Origin: Onchocerca lupi
Lineage: Eukaryota > Nematoda > Chromadorea > Rhabditida > Onchocercidae
NCBI GenBank assembly: GCA_028564675.1
Contig: JAOVVO010000356.1
Location: 17,277-81,276 of the forward strand
DNA length: 64,000 bases
Direction of reading: 5' to 3'
A program made the translations under genes and the position numbers. Below are positions 36,411 to 48,975 of the stretch, one piece after another. Numbering within the stretch: the stretch's first letter is position 1; the number at the start of each line of letters is the position of its first letter. The notes under the pieces are model-generated. The model made no database searches. It was given only the letters and a program-made list of their open reading frames with translations, and was not told the origin of the DNA.

Positions 36411-37464
36411 AGTCAAGTATTGTTGAAAATTTCATTGATTAGCTGAAAATATTCCTTTAACTAAAAATCTTTGAAATTTTTTGCATTTTTTTTTTCTTCT
36501 TTTTTTTCTTTTTTTTTTTTTTACTTAAAGGATTGTTAATTTCTTTTTCCCTTAGATAGATACCATTCAAAATTTTGAATTTTCATTTTCTCTTTCAAGC
36601 TAAATCAAAAAATGTAGTGATTATATTTAGACAATTCCTTAAGAAAAGCTCCTAATTATATGACTGTAATGAAGTGGAATAGCATATTCGGAATAATTAA
36701 GTTTTTTTTTTTTTTTTTTTTTTCGATAAAAATTCCACCTTAATAGGAATAACAATATTACCAAAGTCTGGAAAAAAATATATCTCTCTGGTGTTAAAGT
36801 ATTATCGATAATTTAGGATAATTATCGCAAGAATAAATATTATAAACGAAAGATGGTGACATAAGATAAGATGATGATACAGTGATATTATCTTATGATA
36901 TGATATTATACCTAAGATTGTCGTTAGCAAAGATTTTTCAAACAGTTAACTTTCCTTGCACATAATCATGATATTTACGAACAGATATCGAAATTTTATA
37001 AGTTACGTAAAAATTCCGGAATACTTCATCATGAAACGATTTCGTACCGGATTACATGATCTTAAATATATATGATAAGATAATTGTAAAAATTGATAAC
37101 ATTAATGAAAAGCAAAAATTTATCAAACATTTCTGACCGTGGAGAAGAAGTGATATTTCAATTTTTTTGACGATTATATTGAATAGGAATAGAATATTTG
37201 CACGAAATTGAAGATAGAAATGCATTTGATAATTTATAATTACATTATTCTTTAATTTAATAAATTTACATATTGATCGAACGAAAACGAATGAACATTT
37301 GAATCTTATTTTTGCAATAGCGAAATTTGCATAATTCCGAAATTTTTGTATATTTTTAAATAAATTTAGCAATTTTGCAACATCCACCAAATTTCGAAAA
37401 TCTTTCAACATCTTTGATTGCTAAAGATAAGATATTTTAATATTTCTTTAATACCATAATGGAT

Positions 37465-37486
37465 TGCTGCTGCTGCTGCTGCTGCT
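37465..37486. repeat. (TGC)n trinucleotide repeat
   Basis: Seven perfect TGC units follow an ATG-GAT, giving a short poly-Cys frame on the plus strand that is not considered coding. Confidence 0.9.
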
Positions 37487-37529
37487 ACTGCCATATTCTG
37501 CATCGAAACATTAGTGTTACTGTAAGAAA

Positions 37530-37542
37530 AGGTCAAAGGTCA
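37530..37542 (+). promoter_or_regulatory. Perfect DR1 nuclear-receptor element
   Basis: AGGTCA-A-AGGTCA is an exact consensus direct repeat with one-base spacing, the preferred site of HNF4/RXR-type receptors. No gene start is near; the closest recognised promoter is HEXIM, 1.8 kb to the left. Confidence 0.5.
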
Positions 37543-38535
37543 AGAGATGGAATATATAATTAGGAAAGCATATTTTTCTCTCCGTTACAATGGTCTAACA
37601 GCAAGCTGAACGGATAATTTGCTTTTTACAACTGTAATATTCTTTGAGCCTGATGTTGAGGTATAAAATTTCTCACTGATCTCAGAAATTCTCGGATTGA
37701 TTTCCAAAATTCTTACCGTATTTTTTCTCTACTTTTAATAATATGGAATATCTACCTGCTATACTCTTAAGAATATATTCATTCTTATTAATCCGTCAAT
37801 TTTTTGGAGAAATTTGATACATAATAATACACCTTTTTCATCATAATTTTTACCTGCAAATGTGATCTTTAATCTTTCCAAATGTACAAAAACATATCAG
37901 ATTCTGTAAGAGTGAAAATGATAATAGATAAATATAACAAAAGGATAATTTAACAAAATAATTTGCCAATTCAAGGCCTGCTGATACTTTTGAAATCTTC
38001 GATGCAATCATTGCACTGATTTCATTGATAATTCAAAAATACGATCAAAGAAGTATTTTTAAATAAAAAAAAAAAAAAAGACGAGTTTTTCTTATCAATT
38101 ATCATGGAATGTGTTGTAAATTTTGCATGATAATTGCAAATGCATTTTTGCCTTATGTGTAAGTTGATTGAAATCAGTGATAAAGTTGTGATAAAACATC
38201 TCAAAAATTGCAGTACTTAAATATATTCTTTCATTATTTAAAATTTCAACGGAATGTTTTTTAGAAAAATTGATATTTTATTCTGCGAATATGTAATTAA
38301 TTTTGCTTAAAGCAATGAATTCTTTTTTTTTTTTTTTTCAAATATATTCCAATTTTTTGCCTTATTTTATCAGTGTTGAAATTAAATTTCATAATTGAAA
38401 AGTTGAATAAATTTTGAAATGTTTTCTTTTCAACTGTATCAGAAGTATTATGAATTGTACATCTTAATTAGGGTGTAATAGTCTTTTTTTTTTTCAATAT
38501 GACTAAATTACCTTTTTTTTTTCAATTTTATGTCC

Positions 38536-38555
38536 TGACCTTGACCATGAGGTCA
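38536..38555. promoter_or_regulatory. Compound nuclear-receptor half-site cluster
   Basis: TGACCT directly followed by TGACCA, two bases, then AGGTCA: three half-sites in 20 bases. It forms a spacer-free direct repeat plus an everted pair with two-base spacing. Confidence 0.4.
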
Positions 38556-40552
38556 TCCATGCATATCATTCTTTTTCTCTTCCGTAATCTCACTTAAAAA
38601 GAAGATTAATTTAAAAAAAAAAGGATTACTTAAAAAACGGATTACTTAAAAAATTATAATTTCTTGATGGAAGTAAAATATAGATATCATCTTTGAATAG
38701 AAATAGGAATAATAAAAATTTTTGAAACTGAAAAATTCAAATTTATCAGTTTAGATTTTTGAGTTATTTGATAGTTAATACCATCTCATGTTATCACTCT
38801 GAAGACAATTCTGATCTACAATTTCAACAATAATAAACGAAATTTGACATTACTTTGCAGAGATAAAAAGTATTTGATAATTTTTACAACATATCTTTTT
38901 ATCATATTTTCTAAATTCAAGCTTATGATAAGAAAAGCTAATTAGTTAATAAAAGGAAGTTATAAAGTAGTAATGGAAACTACTAGTAAAATCAATAAAA
39001 AAAAAAAGAAAAAAAGAATTGCCAACGAAGTACTTTGACTAAATCGATAAATCGATAAATCCACCATATACCAACATAATAATTTAAGAATTTCAATCGA
39101 TTTAAAAAAAAAAAAAAAAAAAAAAGAACTTAGTTGAGATCAGTGTTATTTGTTATCACGTCTATATTCTTCAGTGAAATCACGAGTTTGATAATTCAAT
39201 AGCGATCAATTATCGATTATATAGCAATTGAAATAATTTGTTCAAAATAATGATGATTTTCATACTATGCTACTGATTATTGATAAAAATTTGTGATTTG
39301 CATAGGTTGAAAATTTTGTTAAAACTAGAATTATTCCAATGTCGCAATTATCAATCATTTTTTGACATTTTCATCTAATTTCTCCTTCTTATAAGGAGTT
39401 TCATAAAGTTTTCTTTTTTTTTTTTTTTTTTTTAACAATTAATTTTTTTTTTTTTTTTTTTTTTTTACTGCGAATTGAAGAATACATGTACATGTTTTGT
39501 TGAATTAAATGTTAAATTGTGGTCGATTCATTTTTCAAGCACATGGTTTTTGCTACGATATGATATATGACTTGAAATATGTAACAAACATTAATTAATT
39601 AAACAAACATAACAAAAAAAAAAAAAAATTGTTAAAACAAAATGTACAATTATAAGAATTGCAATGATAATAACGATGATAATAATAGTATTATTATTAT
39701 CTTTTTTTTTTTCCTATTGATTATAAAAAATTGATAATATTTATTATCAAAAATTTGTTGAATATTGAATATAAATTAATAATCAATAAATTTACTAAAA
39801 ATGAATTTAATGATGGGTTGAACTGATGATTGAAGTATTTTTAGTTTTTGTTGAAAATTAAAAGTATTTATAATTTATTATTATCTTTTTTTTTTCTTCT
39901 CCTGCTGATTATGAAAATTGATAATATTATTATTAAAAATTTATTGTATATGATAAATTATTATTAATTATTATTATTATATTAACGATATATTCGATAT
40001 ATGATAAGTATGTTTTTTAATTTTTTTAATCGATAAATTTGCTAAAATATGAAATTAACGATTTAAAGAATTGAAGTATTAATTCAAATTTAAAATAGAT
40101 ATAATAAATTGAAATTTAAATTTAGCAAATTATCTATCATTGATGTATTGGTATTTTGCATTTTACATATCGTCAAAATAATTCATTCTTCAAATTGAAA
40201 TGTGTGATAATGGAAAAATCAATAAAAAATATCTTTCCCTCATATTTGCTATTTATTTGTGTTTTGTTGTCCAATTAATTCATCTCATTGAAATTGAGAT
40301 TTCGATTAATTATGATTTTTATCGATTTGAAATTAAATGAGTAAAAATTTCATTTTTGATAACAAGTAGTAAATTAAATTTGAAATAATAAACAAATGAA
40401 GAGAGCTTTTTGGCAAAGATTTAAAATTACTTGAAAGAAATAAAATCTCCCTCACATACTACTCAATATAATCAACAATACAACATTTTGTTTACAGCTA
40501 TAATATATTTAATTGAAAGCTATTCAAATTTCATTTTTCTCTCTTAAATCTT

Positions 40553-40555
<3 letters not shown>

Positions 40556-40608
<53 letters not shown>

Positions 40609-40650
40609 TTATAAATGTATATAAATATACACACACACACACACACACAT
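40556..40650. repeat. Compound (TC)n and (CA)n microsatellite
   Basis: About 25 TC units (40556-40606) are followed after 22 bases by about ten CA units (40629-40650). A GA-rich run at 40742-40766 lies nearby. Confidence 0.95.
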
Positions 40651-42160
40651 ATGTACATAGAAAATATCCTGATCCTTTGGGCAAAATTGATTTTCCATTT
40701 GCAAATAAAATATTACAATTGTTGATGAGAGTAAGAAAAAGTGAGAGAGAGAGAGAGAAAGAGAGAAATGAAAATTGCTAATAAACATTGAAATAATATT
40801 TTGAAATAAATAAAAGAAAAATCAAATAATTGATGAAAATTAAAAATTAAAATGAATGAATAAATTTGGAGAAAAAAAAAAAAAGGGAGAGAGAGAAAAA
40901 ATTGCAAATAAAATTGAAAAAATATGAAATTGAATATTTCACTTTTTCTTTTTTTTTTTTCTCGCCAAAATTATCAAGCATTAAGCTTAAATTTTTCAAA
41001 TTTATTATCTTACAATTTATTAAATTAGTTTTAAAAATAATCAAAAAAAAAAAAGATTTTGAATTTTAATTACCAATGATAAATCAATTCATGCCCTTAT
41101 TGTTGCATTTTCATGCTTGCTATAATAATCAATTGTGCAACTTTTTAAATGCTAAGAAATGTTGTCATCTTTCGAGCAAAATAAAACTTATTTACAACTA
41201 TTCAGCAATTAAATATCGTATATCACAATCAATTTATATCAAAAATTTTATTTAAAATATTAAAAATTTAATTCCAAAAAAAAAAAAAGAAATTAAAAAA
41301 AAGAAATTTTGATAATTATAGAAACTTCAAAATGCTTGCAAACGTCTTTTTTTTTTTTTTTTTTTTCTAGATTTATTGATGAAAATTGCAAAAAGTTTCA
41401 AATTTTGCTATTAATTATGAATTTGCTTATTTTTGAAATGATTATGAAAGAAATTTTTAAATGTATTTCCAATGGTATACTTTTCAATTTTAACGAATAA
41501 TAATAAAATGTTTGTTGAAATTTTCCAATCAACCAGTTTCTTCTCAATTGATTTTTCGTGGAACGAACATCATGGCATCTCTTTCTTCAAAGATGATATC
41601 TTATCAAATTGTCATCATTTCACGGAAATCATTTAAATTTGATTTACGATAAATAAATTGCAAATTAAAATAAAACCGTCTAAAATTTTTATTATTTTTG
41701 CAAAGTTTTTATTGTTATTTTATTTTGCAATTTTGCATGATCAATTTTTATCTCGGAAAATTTGCAATTTTTGCAAGTATAAAACAAAATAACAAAAATT
41801 TTAATTCCGATTTATCCATTCCTATCTTCTTAATTTATCATTTGATCATTTGATCATTACTGATATTTATATTTTTCATAAAAATTTTATCTGTTTATAG
41901 ATTATTAATTTGCCGGATATGTGCATTATGTGCAGTTACATGAATAAATCTTTTTTATTATTTAAATTAAAAAAAAAAAAAAATCCAAATATAGTTCCAT
42001 CATTTCACGTATTTAATGTTCTATCTGTCCTCTTTTTATTATTTTCCAATAAATTATTTTTTTTTCCCTTTATCAAACATATCAATCTTTTTTGTTTGTC
42101 GCCCAATTTTTACTTTTCATCTTTATTGTCAACTATAAATTTTAGATGAAATTATTTTCA

Positions 42161-42301
42161 ACAGGACATTCCGGTCTTCCTGTTCAATAATTCCGGAATG
42201 ATTTTTAACAGGACATTCCGGTCTTCCTATTCAACAATTTCGGAATAATTTTCAATTGATATTCCCTTCATCCTGATCAATAATTCCGGAATGATAACCT
42301 T
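42161..42301. repeat. 47-bp minisatellite, three copies, with TTCCGGAA palindromes
   Basis: Three units start at 42161, 42208 and 42255. Units 1 and 2 open with ACAGGACATTCCGGTCTTCC. All carry AATTCCGGAAT or a one-base variant near their end. Period is exactly 47 bases; the third copy is the most diverged. Confidence 0.9.
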
Positions 42302-45300
42302 TTTCGCTTCAAACTTCTCGACGGTGACGATACGCTCCGCATAATTTCTCAATAACAGGATACAAATATGATGTTGAATTATTAAAACAAATAATTTCAA
42401 CAACCTGTTCAAATCATATCTAATATTTTTCGTTATCTTCATATTTATCAATCAATAAATTATTGGAAATTTTGTAACAAAATTCAATTCAAAATTAAAC
42501 AAGTTTTTTTTTTTTTTTGGCCTGTAAGGAAATTGGTTTTATTGTTAAATGTATTCAATTCAACAGATATATCCTAATTTATCAATATTTTTCAATGAAA
42601 TATTTATAATTATTATTTTTATCGAAGTGAAAAATTTTGTAAAAGTTTGAAAATAATTTAAAAAAAACAACGAAAATTGTTGAGAAATGAATGTTATTTC
42701 ATTGTTTATTTTGGTCTTCTTTAGGCTTTAATTTTCTAATTTTATAGCAAATGTAGAATTATATAAAACTTTTCCTCTATATGATGATATTCTACTTGCA
42801 ATAGACAAATGCCTAAATATTTCAATATTTCTCATTAAATTCTTCGTCAATTTTATTTTATGCACGCAATTCCGATTGAATATACATTTGTCAGAAAAAT
42901 TTTTCGTATTTGATTGATTAAATTAATCAAGTAAATGATTGAGTATTTCTGAAAAAGATAGTATCAATTATTTTTTAACGAGATAATCAATGATTTCTGC
43001 TGGATATCATAAATAAGATATATTTCGCTTTTTTTTTTTTTCTTTTTTCATCAAAAAAAAAAAAAAAAAATGAATACATTGTAATTTTAATTCATTTCAT
43101 TGGTCTGGCAAAAAGAGATAATAATAAAAATTCAGCCTGAAATTAAACTTGAAATTCTTAATAATCAATAATTCAATAGAATAGCAGTGATACAAACTAT
43201 AATTCGATCTCGAGACTAAAAAAATTACTATATATAATCCAAATTAAAGCAATTGTAATTTGACCCCGAGATTATACAAATTACTAATTTTAATGAAGAA
43301 GAATTATTGTTTCTTCCATTATCAATTGAACTAAAAAATTTTCTAATAATTATCATTACAGATAAGAACAAAGCTCTGTTAAAATATCAATTTGATTTTT
43401 GCTTTCTTTCAATTTTCTCTTTTTATACTTTTTGATCCATTCGAAAGTGATTATCAGTTTGGATAAAAAAGAAGCTCCTAATCAGAAAAACACTTCCTTA
43501 AATCGATAAAATTAGGCGTTATATTAGGCTTATTTGTTCAGCAGAAAATATAGCCTTCGAAGAGACAATCAATGGAAAGCTTTTGCTGTCAATTTAATAT
43601 TCGAAATTAGCATTCTGAAGTGTCTTTTCTAATTGCCACAGGCTATTCTGATGGATAATCTACGCCTTAATGCCCGAAAATAGGAAAAAATGCGAATCAA
43701 TAAATTTTTGCGAAAAAAAAAAAAGATTAAAAGCTTAAAAAAGTGTGAAAAATAGTAAAAACATTTATAGACGATATAGATCTCTTTATTCACATTTATA
43801 TAATTAAAAATATGATAACGATGATAAAATTTTGAAGATAAATTCAAAAAAAAAAAAAAAAAAATAAGCAGCGTAAAGAACAATTTTATAAAAAACTAAG
43901 AAAGTGCTCGACGAAAAAAAAAAAAGCGAAGCATTAAATAATTAATTTGAATTCAAAAATTTTGCAAAAATGAATAAAATAAAAAGATGCCAAGTGTCAT
44001 ATGTTAATGATCAAAACAATTTTATCAGAATGATAATAAAAATAGAAAAAAAAAATGAAGGAAAAAAGAATATGAAAGGACAAAATGAGCAAAAAATTTC
44101 AAAAAATAATTTGATTGTACAATAATTGACTTTAAAAAAATGGAAAATATGATTGAGTAAAAGGGAAAGTATATACATTTTGCATTTAAATATTATTAAT
44201 TTTTGTGTAATTTAATTATTTTTCAATGATAATAATGATTTTTTTTTTTTTTTGTTTTTTGAAATTAATATTGCATACATCGTGATAGCCAATAAAATGA
44301 TTGTTCATAAAAACGTTATGAATCCACAATAATATTGAAGTTAATGGAAAAAGATATGATTTTTGATAGGTGATAAAAAATTTTTCGGAAAGAATGTAAG
44401 ATTTTCTCGGCATGCTACAATTAATTAATTAATCCTTTTTATTTTTTTTTAATGAATGTGAAAAAGTTTTTTTTTTTTTGAGATCATAATAAGTATGACA
44501 TTGATTTGAATTTATTAATGTTAATTTGCTTTATTCTTAAAATTTCCATATATTTTACCAATTAAAGTAACTATAATTCTTATGAAACTTATTGCTCTAA
44601 TAAATAAAAGTTAAAGTTAGGAATTAAAACAAATGTTATAAATGTTATCATCATATACTGAAGATTTAACAGAACAAATAAATTCTGAAATTCAGTATCA
44701 ATCATGACATTGAAATCATAATATAAAAATACTTGAAATATTATAAATTATTGTTTTATGATACGACGATTGTTCATTAAAAGTTAAAAGTTTTAAAAGT
44801 TTTAATGAATGTTTCAAACATGCAAGATAGTTTGAAATCCGGACTTAAGTATTGACATAGATAAAAGTTTTGCATGTCGTTTGAGATATTTAATCATGAT
44901 TATAGATAGAATATCGTGATTTAATCAAGAAAAAGCTACTGATACGGATACGTGATTAATACGATTTCAGTTCACAGTACAAAAAATGCTTCAGAGTTTA
45001 ATAATCAAAATGAGGACTGGGTAAAATGAGTATTGAAATAGAAATTAATAATGAAATTCAATATCACTTAACTCTTTTATGAACAGTTAATTAAGAAATT
45101 TAAAGCTACAAATGGTACGATAAGCTGAGGGGAAATAGAAAATGAGAAAAGCAGAAATGACAGGAAATTTTATATATATTTATTATAAATTTTTTACAAT
45201 AATTTGGCAAAAATTTGACACTAATGGTTGTATTATTTCGATATTTATTCTAATTGTGAAATTTTATTGTATCGAAAAAAAAAAAAAAGATTTCCGAACT

Positions 45301-45900
45301 TCAAACAATAGCATTGGTTGTATAATCACACGATTCAATTCTTGGATTGTTTCTTTATTTGGAATGATTAAAAATTGCGATATATTTGAAAATTAGTTGA
45401 TAATCGAAAAAGCAACAATAATTAATAATTGAATAGAGAATGTAAAATTTGAAATTAGAGGAAGTGAAATTTAAAATTTAAATTTTTCAGATAAATTATA
45501 ATAATTTAATAAATAGTTTTTTTATTTGCATATCGCAATTTTAACAACGCCAATAGCAATAATAGTACAGTGAAAGTGAAAGTTCATTCTTCAATTCCAT
45601 TTCTCCATTTTTTTTTGCTATTAAAAAAAATTTTTTTTTTTGGATTGAAAAGGATGCAATTTATTTCTTTCAACGACCGGAAAAAAATTGAATTTGAACG
45701 AATGGCTGTTTGAAATTCATTTTTACATTTTATGTGAAGTGAGAGATACAATTATAATTAGTGCAAAAAATATCCAACCTAATTCCCTTTTTAACATATG
45801 TTTATTAATATTTGAATAGTTTTTAATATTGGATATTTTAATTAAATTTTGTATTTTTTGCTGCATTCCTAAACTGTTTGCTTTTTTTTCGTTTTTTTTC

Positions 45901-45932
<32 letters not shown>

Positions 45933-47462
45933 GACTGATTTTTTCCGGTAGATTCTGCTTTTTTTCCCGTGAATTCTACTTTTTTCCGTATCAATTGGCT
46001 TCACGTCTTTTCGTTCCAGTGTCAGAGATTTTAAGAGTGCTATTAGCAAATTACAAGAAATAAAGTGAAGAAGATAGACGAAATATAGCGAAAGAAATAG
46101 TGTGGAGGAAAAAAAAAACGAAAGATTTTCGGCAAAATTTCTATTAATTTCCTGAAAAAACTAACAGAAAATCGAGAAATAATGAAAGAATCGATAAGTT
46201 TGCAGAAACAAATGAAATTTTCCTCGCAAGTTTATTTAGCAGGTTGAAGAGGGAAAAGAAAAGATGAAAGAATTTAATGAAAAATTTGTTGTTAAAATGG
46301 AAAATTTGTTAGAATGGATGTAATTATAAGACTAGTAATGTTGTGCCAAGTTTTATGTATACTATTACTTCCTCATAAAGGGATCTGTTTAAATTGTACT
46401 CTTATGATGATAACTTTTTTGGAAAATATCCGGAAATAGAATTGTCTTTTAATGGGACAATCAGAACGACGATTATTGTATATCGGACAGGAAAAAATTG
46501 AATCTTTTATTATTTTTTAATGATTCGGAAAACTTGATAAGATAATGACAAAGTTCATTAAAAGAAATATATGCATATTATTCCTCATATTTTTCGCACT
46601 GAATTTTTAACTTAACATAATCAATTATACATTTCGTAATTATTCATAATCAATTATACATTTTTTAAACTTTTTCAATGTTTCCAAGTAAAATCCAAAA
46701 TTTTTTAAAATTTATCACAGAACGTAATATAGTTTCAGCGTTCTAAATTAATAGAGCTTTCAAACTAAAGCATCTAAGAATATGTCAAAAGTAACGAAAA
46801 TTTTATCAAGAAAATGTGGAAATTTGATTTTTTCCATATGAATGGCTTAGAATCTGAGAATTTCTGAAAAAAAGTAAGTATTTTCATTTTTCTCTTTAGA
46901 GAAATTATATTAATTTCTGATTTCTTTTTTAGAGAAGCGGGACGAATATTTTTTTGGGAGTTATTTGAATTTATCTGAAATTTATTTGAATTTTCATTCT
47001 ATCTGAATTTAGAAAACTACTTATTAAATTCAAATAAAATGAATTTCCAATTTTATAGGAAAAGATGAATATCAACGAATTAAACTAAATTTCAGAGAAT
47101 TCAGGAACATAGCAGACTTCCAATTCATGGGCCTTTTCGTAAGAGTATGAAAATGATCTATTCTTTATCCTATAATAGATTAGGGATAAAAGAAAAATAA
47201 ATATTAGTTAAAAACACGAAATATTTCGTATGTTTCATTTAAAGTTGTAGATGTCCGTAAAGTCATCTGCAAAATATAAAATGTAACATTTCGGATTGCG
47301 AATTCTATAGATTCCTGAACAAATCCATGCATTTTTTATGATTTTTTTCTTCACCTTACTGATAAACCCGGCCACGCCGAGCGTGACCGATCCATGAAGG
47401 CCGGCCATGTTTCGCATGCCCGGCTCCAGCTAGTCTGTATCAATGAGACAGTTGGTATGAAT

Positions 47463-47930
47463 TCAGCAGCGTGCATTCAATTCATCATTGCTATCATCGA
47501 TGAAATAAATTTGTGGGAATTTATACTCACCATCTGGCAACGGAACAAGAGAGCCGGCTTTATGATAAATTTGTCCTTTCACTTTGAAAGTTGACATGAA
47601 TTGTGTTATTACGATTTCTGCGTCGAACAATGTCATTTGAAAGTACGAGTTGTATTTTCTGATTTTAGACAGGAAACGCTTTGATTCGGCGATATATCCG
47701 GCAAGCAAAGTTTTTAATGGCTCCGGTGGTTCTTCAAGTTGAGGCAGTTTAATTTCTAACAACACATTCTTTTCGTTTCTCCATCAAATTTCAGAGCCTT
47801 GCACTAAGGATATACTTCAGTCATAGTGCTGATGAGAACAGGCGGCTCAAGCTCTAATCATTTCGGTTGCACCCGAAATGCAAGGCGATTATAGTCGCGT
47901 GATTGCTGAATATGGAGTGCTGTTTGATGC
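47463..47930 (-). mobile_element. Decayed Helitron fragment, N-terminal Rep-side domain
   Basis: This is a remnant of the large protein of a Helitron rolling-circle transposon. On the minus strand it reads in pieces. First comes a DYNRLAFRVQP-like start, then MTEVYP-stop-CKALKFDGETKRMCC, a cysteine-containing block typical of the region upstream of the Helitron Rep domain. After a stop and frame change come LPQLEEPPEPLKTLL, YNSYFQMTLFDAEIV and AGSLVPLPDGEYKFPQIYF, ending near NARC. Stops and a frameshift show it is dead. The nuclease (HUH) motifs are not present. It is oriented opposite to the helicase fragment at 50915-52925, so the two are not one simple element. Confidence 0.8.
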
Positions 47931-48378
47931 TGATCAAGAAATACTGAAGGTGAAGTGGCACGACATAGTTTCATAGGGACGACAAACATGTCTACCACCA
48001 AAACCATCCAATTCACAGATAAATGACAAAGATCGACGCAGTAATAGCAACAATTCGAAGTTTCAAAGGTTCCAGTTTGGCAGTTTAAAGCGACATAAAG
48101 TAGCCACAATTCGAAATTCATTTGAATAGTATTCTTTTCTATCAGCGACAAAGGAAAGAATAACCCAACGATCAATTTGCTTGGATATTCTCCAATAATT
48201 GTTAGTATTGTACAGAAAGAAACATTCTTCCGTCAATCAATAAAGCTTTCTTCAAACAGAAATCGTTTTTATCGCAACACATGTAATAAAAAACTTTTCC
48301 GACAATTGCGGCTGTTAAAATTTTAGGAAAAACAATCACTAAATGCTTGGATAATAAAATGAATGATTTCGAATTCAG

Positions 48379-48975
48379 GTGCCAAATGAAAATCTGTCAA
48401 CGTAAGCAGAAAATGCTGATAATTTCACAATGCAACTGAGTTTAAAATGAAACAACTCAGCAGTAGAAACCTTAAAGTAATTAGGAACGAGAAATAGCGA
48501 AATAGTGACAACACTTAGGACACGAAAAAGGAAAAAAACAAAACGGTTCGAAAAAAAAATGAGCAAAAGACAAATACTCCAAATATTATGTATGCGACAA
48601 GCAATTCGAATATTTATATAATCTGCGAATTCATAACATTAGACATATATGAGCGAGAAATTGTTCGAATGCGATTTATGCGGCTAAGATTCAAACCGTT
48701 CAACTATCTGCAAGAACACAAAGGATACATGAATGAAAGATCATTTAATTGTAACCTATGCAGCAAAGAACTCAAATATTTCAGCAGCTTAGAAAGGCAT
48801 GAACAAAAACACATGGATATGTGATCGATGCGGTAAAAGATTCAAACAACGCAACAATCGAAAATACATGAAAAGGAAAACAAAAAGTTCATATGTGATC
48901 AAAGCGACAAAGGATGCAAATATTTCAGCCATCTGGAAAGGCTTGAATACAGACATAAGATCATTCAAATGTGTG
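48379..48975 (+). pseudogene. C2H2 zinc-finger pseudogene, paralogue of the gene at 53615-54587
   Basis: The DNA aligns over several hundred bases with the zinc-finger gene at 53.6-54.6 kb. The match begins at an acceptor-like CAG|GTGCCAAATGA, versus TAG|GCACCAAATGA there, and extends back into the intron. Fingers can be read only by changing frame: CDKQFEYLYNLRIHN, then FECDLCG with a stop, then an intact FNCNLCSKELKYFSSLERHE, then ICDRCGKRFKQR. Finger number is larger than in the living copy (four to five versus two). Stops and frameshifts make it non-functional. A matching first exon was not found, the expected place being occupied by the Helitron fragment. Confidence 0.8.

Larger units (their letters stand above)
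36411..47230. other. 10.8-kb gene-poor AT-rich region
   Basis: I find no gene here that I can defend. The region is dominated by homopolymers and simple repeats: poly(T) near 36700, 39420 and 39450, (TGC)n at 37465-37486, (TC)n/(CA)n near 40600 and a 47-bp minisatellite at 42161-42301. A three-unit 20-mer repeat of TTTTTTCC...ATTCTAC type lies at about 45939-45993. A candidate exon-like patch at 42296-42380 is described under findings. Two nuclear-receptor-like sites lie at 37530 and 38536. Confidence 0.6.
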
